64,000 bases of DNA from Virgisporangium aurantiacum (GCF_016863635.1 NZ_BOPG01000029.1:50938-114937), one strand, 5' to 3'. Shown: positions 1-8,267, counted from the stretch's first letter. Made by a program: numbers and translations. The notes: generated from the letters alone by a model not told the origin.

Positions 1-784
1 CATCGACCCCGGCGTCCTCGAGGGCCTGCAGCACAGACTGGTTCGCGGCCACGGTGAGCGTCAACCCGCTCCGGGCCAGTTCCACCTCGAAGGACCCGCG
101 CGGACCGGCCGGACGGGGGGTGAACCGTTCGACGTGCAGTGCGTCGGCCGGCCACGCCGCGCAGTGTTTTTCGACGGCCGACAGCAGGGGTTCCGGCCCG
201 CAGCAGTAGACCGCCGCGTCCGGACGTGGACGGCCGAGGATCCGGTCGAGGTCGATGAGGCCCACCTCGTCCTGCGGGTACAGGGTGACGCGCCCGCCGA
301 TGTCCGCCCGCAGCTGGTCCAGGAAGGCCATGGACCGGCGGCTGCGGCCGCCGTAGTGCAGTTCCCAGTCCGCGCGGCTGTTCCCGACCGCCGCGACCAT
401 CGGCAGGATCGGGGTGACGCCGATGCCGCCGGCGATGAACACATAGCGTGGCGCCGCAACCAGGGCGAAGTGGTTGCGCGGCCCACGGGCATCGACCTCG
501 ACACCCGCGCGCAGGGCCTCGTGCACGTACGCGGACCCGCCCCGTCCGTCCGGTTCCCGCAGCACACCGATGCGCCAGACGCGGCGGTCCGCCGCGTCCC
601 CGCACAGCGAGTACTGCCGGACCATCCCGCCGGGCAGGCGCAGGTCGACATGGGCGCCGGGCGTCCAGGGCGGGAGTTCCGCTCCGGTCGCGTCGGCGAG
701 GTCCAGGACGACGACGCCCTCCGCACCGGTCACCCGGCGGATGACGCGCAACCGCCGGTCGGCCTCGTCGGGGGTGCCGTGCAC
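1..784 (-). CDS. VanB-like ferredoxin-type oxidoreductase (C-terminus off window)
   Basis: Reductase component expected to pass electrons from NAD(P)H via flavin and a [2Fe-2S] centre to the Rieske oxygenase encoded upstream. The translated minus strand shows the flavin-binding part (GAHVDLRLPGG, then RQYSLCG), the nucleotide-binding motif FIAGGIGVTPILPM and the motif YCCGPEPLL. It runs off the window at QSVLQALEDAGVD, just before the plant-type ferredoxin cysteines, so about 60 C-terminal residues lie outside. I chose the GTG start at 784 because GGAG lies 7 nt upstream; the frame is open only to 805. Co-directional with the oxygenase, so this is probably the electron-transfer partner in a VanAB-type O-demethylase pair. 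The substrate is inferred from the family only. Confidence 0.85.
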   Translation of the reverse strand, partial: MHGTPDEADRRLRVIRRVTGAEGVVVLDLADATGAELPPWTPGAHVDLRLPGGMVRQYSLCGDAADRRVWRIGVLREPDGRGGSAYVHEALRAGVEVDARGPRNHFALVAAPRYVFIAGGIGVTPILPMVAAVGNSRADWELHYGGRSRRSMAFLDQLRADIGGRVTLYPQDEVGLIDLDRILGRPRPDAAVYCCGPEPLLSAVEKHCAAWPADALHVERFTPRPAGPRGSFEVELARSGLTLTVAANQSVLQALEDAGVD

Positions 785-805
785 GCGGACGCTCCGATCG
801 ACGGG

Positions 806-1045
806 TCAGGCCGGGACGGTCGGCCGGCGGCGGATGAGCGCCGGATCGGTGACCCGGTGCGCCGGTGCCGGCGCCGGAATCCGCGACTCCGGCCGACCCG
901 CGTCGGCGGACGGGTGGACGGGGTGCGCCGACAGCCACTCCCACATGAGGACGGGATCGTCGGCCTCGGTCTGCGCGCCGCAGTGGCACCGTCCCCGCAG
1001 CCGGTCGGACCCCGGGAGCCAGCCGACCCGGGTGCGCCGGTTCAC
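806..1045 (-). CDS. Small zinc-ribbon-like protein between oxygenase and reductase
   Basis: Open frame of 79 codons that starts at a GTG overlapping the oxygenase stop (GTGA) and ends 21 nt before the reductase start. It fills what would otherwise be a 257-nt hole in a tight operon. The middle reads RGRCHCGAQTEADD, followed by a WEW and SAHPVHPS. This C-x-C-G...W...H...H pattern resembles small actinobacterial zinc-finger-like proteins such as DUF7848. The C-terminal 30 residues are Pro/Arg-rich and low in information. No function can be assigned. The overlap and metal-ligand pattern favour a real gene, but chance coding in GC-rich DNA is not excluded. Confidence 0.4.
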   Translation of the reverse strand: MNRRTRVGWLPGSDRLRGRCHCGAQTEADDPVLMWEWLSAHPVHPSADAGRPESRIPAPAPAHRVTDPALIRRRPTVPA

Positions 1046-2100
1046 CGGGCGCCGGCCGCGACGGTGACGTCGCCCGCCGCCAGGCGCGCGATCATCCGCC
1101 GGGCGGCCAACCCACCGGTGTCGATGTTGATCGACAGTTCCTGGTAGCCGTCCGGCTCGCCGGTCAGAACCCGTTCCAGCACGGTCAACGCCGCGACGTC
1201 CTGAAGGACGACGGTGCGGTTGCTCTCCCGCAGGAAGTCCGACACCCGCTCGTCGTCGAGGGCGAAGTCGCGGGCGACGGCCCAGAAGTCGTGGGTCGAC
1301 GACTCGGTCTCCGGGGTGATCGCGTACACGACCTCGACGTGGAAGGCGTCCGGGTCGGTGCCGTCGGCGTGGGGGAGAACGCCGACCGGCGCGATCCGGC
1401 TGTGGAGCGTGTACAGGCACGGCGGGGTGAACTCGATGTCCTGCCAGCGGGTGATCCGTCCGGTGATGCCGGTGCTCGTGGCGTAGAACGGTGGGCAGGC
1501 GGCGTCGGCCATGCGTCGGGAGACGTAGACGATGCCGGCCTCGTCGTCCACTTCGGTGGTGATCGGCGTCTCGGCCACCTCGGGGGTGCCGATGTACCCG
1601 CCGTGCAGGTACGTCTCGTGCGAGAGGTCCATCAGGTTGTCGACGAGCAGGCTGGCCCGTGCGGGAAGCGGCTCCATCCCCGACACGGTCGTCCAGCCGG
1701 GCAGGTCCAGCCACGGCGCCCGCGGAATCGGCGTTTCCCCGGCCCGGCCCGGATCGCCGATGAACACCCACACGAACGAGTCCTGCTCGACGACCGGGTA
1801 GGACCGCAGCCGCGCGGTGCGCGGGACCCGGGTCTGGCCGGGAACGGCGACGCAGACGCCGTCGGCGCCGTACGTGAAGCCGTGATAGCCACACACGACG
1901 GTGTCCCCGACGAGATGGCTGGGCGGCTCCGACAACGGGAACCGGCGGTGCACGCAGCGGTCGCTCATCGCGGTGACCCGGCCGTCGCCGGTACGCCAGA
2001 AGAGGATGGACTCGCCGCAGACCGTCCGGCTGAACAGTTCCCGGCCCACCTCCCGGCCGAACGCCGCGACGTACCACTGGTCCCGCACGATCGACGTCAT
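1042..2100 (-). CDS. VanA-like Rieske non-heme iron oxygenase
   Basis: Aromatic-ring oxygenase alpha subunit of the vanillate O-demethylase type, 352 aa, close to the usual family length. Rieske [2Fe-2S] ligands are visible as C49-x-H51 and C70-x2-H73. The mononuclear iron site follows as DNLMDLSHETYLHGG, giving H161 and H166. The start MTSIVRDQWYVAAF matches the family N-terminus (W-Y-x-A), so the upstream extension to 2190 was rejected. The next genes on the strand are a small ORF and a VanB-like reductase, completing a two-component oxygenase. Substrate is unknown; O-demethylation of a methoxylated aromatic acid is the family expectation, not something seen here. Confidence 0.9.
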   Translation of the reverse strand: MTSIVRDQWYVAAFGREVGRELFSRTVCGESILFWRTGDGRVTAMSDRCVHRRFPLSEPPSHLVGDTVVCGYHGFTYGADGVCVAVPGQTRVPRTARLRSYPVVEQDSFVWVFIGDPGRAGETPIPRAPWLDLPGWTTVSGMEPLPARASLLVDNLMDLSHETYLHGGYIGTPEVAETPITTEVDDEAGIVYVSRRMADAACPPFYATSTGITGRITRWQDIEFTPPCLYTLHSRIAPVGVLPHADGTDPDAFHVEVVYAITPETESSTHDFWAVARDFALDDERVSDFLRESNRTVVLQDVAALTVLERVLTGEPDGYQELSINIDTGGLAARRMIARLAAGDVTVAAGAR

Positions 2101-2140
2101 GGCGCCAGTGTCGGCGCGGTCGCGAACCGGCCGATACGGC

Positions 2141-2159
2141 CTTTCCGCGTGATGGAAAG
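2141..2159. promoter_or_regulatory. Inverted repeat between divergent oxygenase and DUF6928 genes
   Basis: CTTTCC, seven unrelated bases, then GGAAAG form an exact 6-bp dyad in the 101-bp gap between the divergent genes starting at 2100 and 2202. Its position suits an operator for one or both genes. The sequence shows only the symmetry; the binding protein is unknown. Confidence 0.3.
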
Positions 2160-2201
2160 ATTCTGGGACCGCGCTGTGCCGGGACGGCAAGGATGGTGGA
2201 C

Positions 2202-2903
2202 ATGGGCGTGAAGGTAGGCATTCTGGCGTTCGGTGACGACATTCCGGTGCGGCTACGCGGCGGCCCGGTCGCCGACGAGGACCGCACGCTGGAGTTCGTC
2301 AGGAGAGTCCATCCCGGGTACGTTGTCGAGCCGATCGAAGGCTGCGCGCTGAAGTACGCCACCTATCCGCCTGACGATGTGGTGTTCGCGTCGAGTTCTG
2401 CGGGCCTGGACATCGTGTGCGACCAGCGGCTGACGCTCGTTCAGCCGTCAACGCTGTCCGGGCACCTGTGCCGGATCGGCGACGGCCGGCGGATGGCGGT
2501 ACTCGGCATGCACTCGGTCACGGACTGGCTCTCCTACGGGACCTGGTCCGACGGAGTGCTCGTCCGCTCGCTCAACCTGACCCCGGACAGCGGCATCATC
2601 GAGAGCGTCGGCGAACCGCTGCCGTTCGAGGCGCCGTACTGGGCCGGCGGACATCCCGTGGAGGACCCGTACCCGCTGCCGTTCCACCCGCTCGACCTCG
2701 GACAGACGGCGCTGCGTCACCTGTTCGGCTTCGCCACCGACGGCCCGGACCACGCCGATGACCGGGCGGCCGGCGAGGTCGACCTTCTCGGCTTCCGGGT
2801 AACCGATCCGACCGGTGCGGAACAGGCCGCTCGCGACGCAATCCGCCAGGAGGTACTCCAGATGGTCCGGGCGGCCACCGGACAACCAGCAGGGCGTGAA
2901 TGA
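2202..2903 (+). CDS. DUF6928-like protein of unknown function
   Basis: Predicted soluble protein of 233 aa. It opens MGVKVGILAFGDD and contains LHP/VHPGY-, YPP- and CDQRL-type conserved spots, MHSVTDWLSYGTW, and the segment LPFEAPYWAGGHPV followed by LPFHPLDLGQTALR. I recognise this pattern from the actinobacterial family DUF6928, but no biochemical role is known to me. The ATG at 2202 is preferred over 2193 because AAGGA lies 8 nt upstream of it. Transcribed divergently from the Rieske oxygenase; no evident functional link. Confidence 0.7.
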   Translation: MGVKVGILAFGDDIPVRLRGGPVADEDRTLEFVRRVHPGYVVEPIEGCALKYATYPPDDVVFASSSAGLDIVCDQRLTLVQPSTLSGHLCRIGDGRRMAVLGMHSVTDWLSYGTWSDGVLVRSLNLTPDSGIIESVGEPLPFEAPYWAGGHPVEDPYPLPFHPLDLGQTALRHLFGFATDGPDHADDRAAGEVDLLGFRVTDPTGAEQAARDAIRQEVLQMVRAATGQPAGRE

Positions 2904-3011
2904 TCACCGCTTGGGCAGTCGCTGGTCGTGTGCGCCGACGTGCTCGCCCGGAAGGCTCAAGCGGAGCAGTGACTGTCGCCGATGCGTCACTCCGACTTCG
3001 TGCGGCGGGGC

Positions 3012-3029
3012 ACTACAGCCGGCTGTAGT
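3012..3029. promoter_or_regulatory. Perfect 18-bp palindrome upstream of serine hydrolase
   Basis: ACTACAGCC is followed directly by its reverse complement GGCTGTAGT, ending 58 bp before the start at 3088. The TACA...TGTA arms recall BlaI/MecI operators, but here the central spacer is GCCGGC, longer than in the classical sites. No blaI-like gene is in the window. Likely operator for the downstream beta-lactamase-fold gene; the regulator is unknown. Confidence 0.5.
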
Positions 3030-3087
3030 AGCCATCGGGCAGTGGGCTGTATCGATACCGGTCCCGATCGTTCCTAACGTTGCCGCC

Positions 3088-4194
3088 ATGTTGAGACACC
3101 TCATCGCGACCGCCGCGGTGGCAGCCACCGTCGGTGCCGTACCGACGCCCGCGCCGGCGCGGTCGATCGAGCTGCGCCGCAACGCCGAAGCGGTCCACGC
3201 GTTGGGCGTCCCCGCGGTGCAGGCATGGGCGAGCGACGGACGCCACGCGGCGGTGGTACGCGTCGGCGTCGCGGACATCCGCACGGGACGGCCGGTCCCG
3301 CCGAACGGCGCGTTCCGGATCGCCAGCACCGCCAAGACGTTGACCGCGACGGTGATCCTGCAGCTCGTCGGCGAGGGCCGGCTGTCCGTCGACGATCCGG
3401 TGGAGCGCTGGCTGCCGGGTGTGGTGCACGGCCGCGCGATCACCGTGCGGCAACTGCTCCAGCACACCTCCGGGTTGCGGGACGCCCTTCCCGGCTGGGA
3501 GACCGAGGCCGAGTACTACCGGATGCGTTACCAGCGCGACCCGATGGCCGAACTCGTCGAGCGGTCGGTCGCCCGTGGCTGGCTGTTCGAACCGGGCGAG
3601 GGCTGGTCCTACTCGACGGCCGCCTATCTGATCGCCGACATGATCATCGAACGGGTGACCGGCCGGCCCTGGCACCGCGAGTTCGAGCGGCGGATCTTCG
3701 CGCCGTTGGGGCTGCGGCACACCTACTGGCCGGGGTCGTCACCGGAGATCGAGCGTCCGCACGCCCGGGCGTACGAGCTGTTCGACGGCGAACTGGTCGA
3801 CGTGACGTCACGGTTCACCGCCTACCCGGCCGGCGGCGTCGTGTCCACGACCGGCGACCTGGACCGGTTCTTCCGCGCCCTGCTCGGTGGGCGTCTGCTG
3901 CGCCCGACGGAGCTGGCGGCGATGATGGACACCGTGCCGGTGAGCGCCGACGTCGAGCCGATCTGGCCGGGCGGGCTCTACGGCCTCGGCCTGGTCTCCC
4001 GGGAACTGCCGTGCGGCGGCCGCTACTGGGGCCACGACGGTGGCGACGCCGGCACCATCACCACCGTCGGCGTCACGGCCGACGGTCGGCGCGGCGCCGT
4101 CGTGAACGCGAACCTCGCGCTCGACGACACGGTCGACCACCTGCTCACCCAGCTCCATACGACCGACCGCGTCGTCACCGACGCACTCTGCTGA
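3088..4194 (+). CDS. Secreted serine hydrolase, beta-lactamase/D,D-peptidase fold
   Basis: Member of the class C beta-lactamase / D-Ala-D-Ala carboxypeptidase / esterase superfamily, 368 aa. A short signal-like N-terminus (MLRHLIATAAVAATVGAV) is followed by the nucleophile motif S80-T-A-K83 in FRIASTAKT. A Tyr motif Y175-S-T stands where Y-x-N is usual, and HDGG near the C-terminus fills the KTG-like position. The Asn-to-Thr change argues for an esterase or peptidase rather than a true beta-lactamase. The ATG at 3088 begins the signal sequence; upstream in-frame codons have no domain content. A perfect palindrome lies 58 bp upstream. Confidence 0.85.
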   Translation: MLRHLIATAAVAATVGAVPTPAPARSIELRRNAEAVHALGVPAVQAWASDGRHAAVVRVGVADIRTGRPVPPNGAFRIASTAKTLTATVILQLVGEGRLSVDDPVERWLPGVVHGRAITVRQLLQHTSGLRDALPGWETEAEYYRMRYQRDPMAELVERSVARGWLFEPGEGWSYSTAAYLIADMIIERVTGRPWHREFERRIFAPLGLRHTYWPGSSPEIERPHARAYELFDGELVDVTSRFTAYPAGGVVSTTGDLDRFFRALLGGRLLRPTELAAMMDTVPVSADVEPIWPGGLYGLGLVSRELPCGGRYWGHDGGDAGTITTVGVTADGRRGAVVNANLALDDTVDHLLTQLHTTDRVVTDALC

Positions 4195-4217
4195 CCGGCG
4201 CACGACCGTGTTCGACG

Positions 4218-5510
4218 TCAGCGAACCGCCTCGCGTACGGGAAGGTCGCGGCGGTGCCGGATCGGGGAGTACACCAGCACCAGCACCGGTAGCAGCAATG
4301 CCGCGCACAGCAACCACAGGGCGGTGCGGACCCCGATCGTCGACGCCAGCCAGCCACCCGCGAGAGCACCGATCGGGATCGCGCCGAAGGCGAGCACGGT
4401 CATCGTGGCGCCGGTGCGGGCAAGCATGTCGTCCGGCACGTACTGCTGCCGGAAGCTGCGGGTGATGATCGAGCCCGCGGTGACGCCGGCGAACATGACG
4501 GTCAATCCGATCGGGAACAGCGCCAGCCGTGGACCCGCTGTGGTCAGCGGGATCAGGAGGCCGAACGGGACGGTGACCGCCTCGACCCCGAGCAGGGCCC
4601 GGGCGGTGCCGAACCGGTTGGCGAGCGGAGCGGCGAGCAGCGCACCGGCCAGTCCACCGGCGCCCATGGCGGCCAACAACAGCCCCGCCGTACCGGCCGG
4701 TTGCCCGACGGTGCGGAGAAGGAACACGAGAAGCAACGTCTGCACGGCGGCCTGGGTCAGGTTGCCCGTCGACGCGAACAACGCGGTCGTACGCAGGTAC
4801 CGGTCGTCGAAGACGTACCGCACGCCGGCCCGGATGCGGGAGAACAGGCCGGTGTTGTCGCGGCGGCGGCCCGCGAGTTCGGTGGCCCGGATCCGCCACA
4901 GGCACGCGGCCGAGACCACGAAGCTGAGCCCGTCGACCACCAGGACGGACACCGCGCCGAGTGCCTGGGCCACGACGCCGGCCAGGCCCGGTCCCACCAC
5001 CTCGGAGGCGGACTCGGATCCGCTGAGCCACGCGTTCCCGGCGGTCAGCCGGCCCCGTGGCAGCACGGTCGGGACGTACGCCTGGAACGCGGTGCGGAAG
5101 AAGACCCGGGCGACGCCACCGCCGAACGCCACCACGGCCAGGTGCGCGACGGTCAACGCGCCGATCCACGCGGCGACGGGCACGCTGAGGAACAGGACGG
5201 CGGAGGCGAGGTTGGCCGCCTGCATGACGGGTCGGCGGCCGACCTGGTCCACCCAGGCCCCCGCCGGCAGGCTGATCAGCAACGCCGGCAGCCACGCGCA
5301 CGCGGTGAGGACACCCAGCACGAGCGGGGAGGCACCCACGACCGTGATGGCCACCAGAGGCAACGCGACGACGGTCATCGCGCTGCCCGCCTGGCTGACC
5401 GTCTCCCCGATCCACAGCAACCGGAAGTCGTGGTCTCGCAGCAACGCCCGGCGGCGGGCCGGCACCACGGTGGGGTTCACGCCGTCGAAATCGGCGACCT
5501 TGACGTTCAT
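4218..5510 (-). CDS. MFS transporter, drug-efflux type
   Basis: Twelve-segment major facilitator of about 430 aa, resembling the actinobacterial enterobactin/macrolide-efflux-like MFS group. The N-terminus ALLRDHDFRLLWIGETVSQ is the classical entry to TM1 in this group. A Gly/Ala-rich second half (AAMGAGGLAGALLAAPL) and GALAGGWLASTIG near the end follow. The ATG at 5510 was chosen because the hydrophobic domain begins shortly after it; longer in-frame starts add a Ser/Arg-rich tail. Convergent with the serine hydrolase (23-bp gap). Substrate cannot be read from the sequence. Confidence 0.88.
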   Translation of the reverse strand: MNVKVADFDGVNPTVVPARRRALLRDHDFRLLWIGETVSQAGSAMTVVALPLVAITVVGASPLVLGVLTACAWLPALLISLPAGAWVDQVGRRPVMQAANLASAVLFLSVPVAAWIGALTVAHLAVVAFGGGVARVFFRTAFQAYVPTVLPRGRLTAGNAWLSGSESASEVVGPGLAGVVAQALGAVSVLVVDGLSFVVSAACLWRIRATELAGRRRDNTGLFSRIRAGVRYVFDDRYLRTTALFASTGNLTQAAVQTLLLVFLLRTVGQPAGTAGLLLAAMGAGGLAGALLAAPLANRFGTARALLGVEAVTVPFGLLIPLTTAGPRLALFPIGLTVMFAGVTAGSIITRSFRQQYVPDDMLARTGATMTVLAFGAIPIGALAGGWLASTIGVRTALWLLCAALLLPVLVLVYSPIRHRRDLPVREAVR

Positions 5511-5656
5511 CCGCGACCCCGATCTCCGGGGTGAACCGGGCGGGCTTTCCGTTACATGGAGCATAGGATCAGCGACAGTCAGTTCCAATGACGTGCGCCG
5601 ATACGCGCTCAGATGGGCATGAAAGCCTGCAATCTTCCGGGATGCAACCTGGCTGA

Positions 5657-5671
5657 TTGATATCGATAAAC
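5657..5671. promoter_or_regulatory. Second TATCGATA operator-like site
   Basis: TTGATATCGATAAAC shares its core TATCGATA with the perfect palindrome downstream. The two centres are 42 bp apart, about four helical turns, which would let one dimeric or tetrameric LacI-type protein occupy both sites on one DNA face. Symmetry is weaker than at the main site. Confidence 0.45.
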
Positions 5672-5686
5672 TTCCATGTGATGTCA

Positions 5687-5715
5687 TTGACAGCTTGATT
5701 GTTATCGATAACAAT
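5687..5715 (+). promoter_or_regulatory. Sigma-70-like promoter of the GH43 gene
   Basis: TTGACA at 5687-5692, a 17-bp spacer and AACAAT at 5710-5715. The -35 hexamer is an exact consensus match and the -10 matches at four of six positions. The large palindrome covers the spacer and the -10, so a bound repressor would exclude RNA polymerase. Confidence 0.5.
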
Positions 5716-5720
5716 CAAGC
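5693..5720. promoter_or_regulatory. Perfect 28-bp palindrome, LacI-type operator
   Basis: The left arm GCTTGATTGTTATC is followed immediately by its exact reverse complement. The central CG within TTATCGATAA is characteristic of LacI/GalR-family operators. It lies about 100 bp before a secreted glycosidase and over its predicted promoter, fitting sugar-induced derepression. No LacI-family gene is in the window, so the regulator must be encoded elsewhere. Confidence 0.65.
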
Positions 5721-5822
5721 AACCACGGCCAATGGCCTGGACTCCGAGCGCGCCGCCGGGCTGCCGCTGACTCGGGGCCACGTCGTCACAGGTGGCCGTC
5801 GTTCGAACCTGGAGGCAGCCCG

Positions 5823-7331
5823 GTGAAGACCGCTCCGTCCGCGGCCCTGCGCGCCGCTACCGTCGTCGTGGCCATCCTGGCGCTGACCGCGCCGCCCGTC
5901 CTACGATCCCAGCCGGCCGCCGCGGCCGTCGCGTTCACCAGCAGCGTGGTCAACCAGGCCGGTGGCCGGTGTGTCGAGGTGCCGGGAGGCAGCACGACCA
6001 ACGGGTTGCAACTGGTCCAGCGCGACTGCACCGGTGCCGGCAGCCAGAGCTTCGCGTTCAATCCGCTGTCCGCGACGTCGGACGTGTACACCATCGGCAC
6101 CGTGGCCGCCGGCCGGTGCGTCGACATCAACGGGGCATCCACGGCCGACAACGCGCAGGTGATCCAGTGGACCTGCCACAGCAACACCAACCAGCAGTTC
6201 CGACTCCAGCCGGTGACGGTCGCCGGCGCGACGAACACGTTCAACGTCGTCTCGGTGAGCTCGGGCAAGTGCGTGGTGCCGGCCGGCGACAGCACCGCCA
6301 ACAACATCGGGCTGGTGCAGCTTCCGTGCAGCACCGCGACCAGCCGGGTCTGGCGGGTTCCCAACTTCTCCGGCGGCAACCCGAACCCGCGGACCTTCAC
6401 CAACCCGCTCAAGATGCAGGGCCCGGACCCGTGGCTCCAGTACTACAACGGCTTCTACTATCTCGCCACGACGACCTGGAACAACACCGTCACGATGCGC
6501 CGCGCCACCACCCTGCGGGGCCTCGCCTCGGCCACCGACCAGGTGCTGTACACCATGCCCGCCGGCATGGGCACGATGTGGGCGCCCGAGTTCCATCTGC
6601 TCAACGGCCCGAACGGGCAGCGCTGGTACCTGTACTACGTGGCCGGCAACGCGGCGGAGAACGTGAACTCGCAGCGCATCCGGGTGCTGGAGTCGGCGGG
6701 CACCGATCCGATGGGGCCCTACACGTTCAAGGCCAACATGCTGGACCCGGTTGCCGACAACACCTGGGAGCTGGACCCCAACATCCTTCAGCTGAACGGC
6801 CGGCTCTTCCTGCTCGGCACGTTCTTCACGCCCAACGTCGGGCAGCGCAACTTCATCCGGGAGCTGTCCAACCCGTGGACCGCCGCCGGCACCCGTCGCG
6901 TCCTCGCGGAGCTGAGCTCCGGTGAGGGTGGCGTCAACGAGGGCGCCGAGGTGCTGCAACGCAACGGCCGCACGTTCATCATCTACTCGGCCGTGCACTG
7001 CAGCAGCGCCGACTACCACCTGCGCTATCTGACCTACAACGGCGGCGAGCCGCTCAACGCGTCCTCCTGGGTCAAGAACCCCAACCCCGTGTTCCGCCGC
7101 AACGACGCCGCCAGCGTCTTCGGCCCCGGCCACAACGGGTTCTTCAAATCCCCCGACGGTGCCGAGGACTGGATCGTCTACCACGCCACCAGCACGCCCG
7201 GCGGCTGCAACCTCAACCGCTCCACCCGGGCGCAGAAGTTCACCTGGAACGCCGACGGCACCCCGAACTTCGGCACACCGGTGGCGCTGGGCACCACGCT
7301 GACCGCACCGTCGGGCGAACCGGCTCCGTAG
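5823..7331 (+). CDS. Secreted GH43 glycosidase with N-terminal CBM13/ricin-type domain
   Basis: Predicted extracellular arabinan- or xylan-degrading enzyme, 502 aa. A signal peptide of about 35 residues ends in an Ala run. Residues 37-178 form a ricin/CBM13-like sugar-binding module with QSFAFN, QQFRLQ and VWRV repeats. The GH43 five-bladed propeller follows. Likely catalytic residues are D202 in GPDPW, D318 in ELDPN and E373 in NEGAEV. The GTG start has GGAGG 7 nt upstream. The upstream palindrome suggests repression by a LacI-type protein. Exact specificity (arabinofuranosidase, xylosidase or arabinanase) cannot be decided from motifs. Convergent with the aldo/keto reductase. Confidence 0.9.
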   Translation: MKTAPSAALRAATVVVAILALTAPPVLRSQPAAAAVAFTSSVVNQAGGRCVEVPGGSTTNGLQLVQRDCTGAGSQSFAFNPLSATSDVYTIGTVAAGRCVDINGASTADNAQVIQWTCHSNTNQQFRLQPVTVAGATNTFNVVSVSSGKCVVPAGDSTANNIGLVQLPCSTATSRVWRVPNFSGGNPNPRTFTNPLKMQGPDPWLQYYNGFYYLATTTWNNTVTMRRATTLRGLASATDQVLYTMPAGMGTMWAPEFHLLNGPNGQRWYLYYVAGNAAENVNSQRIRVLESAGTDPMGPYTFKANMLDPVADNTWELDPNILQLNGRLFLLGTFFTPNVGQRNFIRELSNPWTAAGTRRVLAELSSGEGGVNEGAEVLQRNGRTFIIYSAVHCSSADYHLRYLTYNGGEPLNASSWVKNPNPVFRRNDAASVFGPGHNGFFKSPDGAEDWIVYHATSTPGGCNLNRSTRAQKFTWNADGTPNFGTPVALGTTLTAPSGEPAP

Positions 7332-7334
7332 GAC

Positions 7335-8267
7335 TCAGGCGTCTTCGAGGTTGAGGTGACGCAGTTCGTCGATGGTCAGGGAGAGGTCGACGGCGGCGAC
7401 CGAGTCGCGGAGCTCGTCGAGGGTGAGCGGCCCGGTCAGCGCGAAGACGTGCGCCGGCTGGCACAGCACGAAGGCGAGGGCGACCTGTGCCATGGGCACG
7501 CCCCGCCGCGCCGCCAACTCCCTGACCCGGTCCAGCCGGCGGACGTTGTCGGCGGTGAACCAGACCCGCGCCGGGTCGGTGTCGTCCGAGGCGTTCCGGT
7601 CGGTGGGGGAGTACCGGCCGGTGAAGAAGCCGCTCGCCTGACTGGACCAGGCGAACAACGCGAGACCGCTCTGCTCGTACCAGCGGCGGGTCGGCGGGTC
7701 CGTGGCGGTCAGGCAGCCTTCCCAGGGCGGTTGGCTCCAGCGGCCCAGGGAGAACTGCGGGCTGCTGGCCGCGAAGCCGACGAGGCCGTGCTCGGCGGCG
7801 TAGGTGTTCGCTTCGGCGATGCGCGCCGGTGACCAGTTCGATCCGCCGAAGGCGCGCATCTCGCCGGCTCGCAGGTGCTCGTTGAGCCGTTCCACGAACG
7901 GTCCGACGGGGACGGTCGGGTTGTCGCGGTGCATCAGGTAGATGTCGACGTGGTCGGTGCGCAAGCGCCGCAGAGACGCGTGCAGTTCCGTGGTGACCAG
8001 GTCCGGCGTGCATTCGGTGGTGCAGGCGCCCTTCCCGATCAGGACGATGTCGTCGCGGTTGCCGCGTTCGGCCAACCAGGCGCCGACCGTGCGCTCGCCG
8101 GCGCCGTTGCCGTAGATGGCGGCGGTGTCGACACAGTTGCCGCCGTCGTCACGGTAGCGGTCCAGCAGCGCGAACCAGTGCGCCGACCGCTCGGGGTCGA
8201 ACATCATCGAACCGAGGACCAGCCGGGACACCGGCATGTCCAACCCGGCGACGGACGAGTACTTCAC
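7335..8267 (-). CDS. Aldo/keto reductase
   Basis: NAD(P)H-dependent oxidoreductase of the AKR superfamily, 310 aa, TIM barrel. Visible catalytic tetrad elements are Asp and Tyr in DTAAIYGNG, Lys in LIGKG and His in LMHRD. GGSNWSPARI is the usual barrel-strand motif before the cofactor-binding end. The GTG at 8267 has GGAGG about 5 nt upstream and yields the family start VKYSSVAGLDMPVSRLVLG; the extension to 8303 is unnecessary. Divergent from the M20 hydrolase. Natural substrate unknown. Confidence 0.9.
   Translation of the reverse strand: MKYSSVAGLDMPVSRLVLGSMMFDPERSAHWFALLDRYRDDGGNCVDTAAIYGNGAGERTVGAWLAERGNRDDIVLIGKGACTTECTPDLVTTELHASLRRLRTDHVDIYLMHRDNPTVPVGPFVERLNEHLRAGEMRAFGGSNWSPARIAEANTYAAEHGLVGFAASSPQFSLGRWSQPPWEGCLTATDPPTRRWYEQSGLALFAWSSQASGFFTGRYSPTDRNASDDTDPARVWFTADNVRRLDRVRELAARRGVPMAQVALAFVLCQPAHVFALTGPLTLDELRDSVAAVDLSLTIDELRHLNLEDA

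Larger units (their letters stand above)
5511..5822. other. 312-bp AT-richer intergenic regulatory region
   Basis: Divergent gap between the MFS transporter and the GH43 gene. About 5640-5720 is conspicuously AT-rich for this genome. It holds two TATCGATA-centred sites, a sigma-70-like promoter and a 28-bp palindrome, each listed separately. The proximal 100 bp before 5823 is a GC-rich leader ending in a strong GGAGG ribosome-binding site. I see no gene here. Confidence 0.6.

Noticed and set aside
806..2362. Long minus-strand frame overlapping the Rieske oxygenase
   Set aside because: Most of it is the shadow of the oxygenase in another frame. Only the terminal 79 codons, starting at the GTGA overlap, were kept as a candidate.
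3088..4194. True antibiotic-resistance beta-lactamase
   Set aside because: The Y-x-N motif is Y-S-T, and the overall pattern fits the broad serine-hydrolase group; resistance cannot be claimed.
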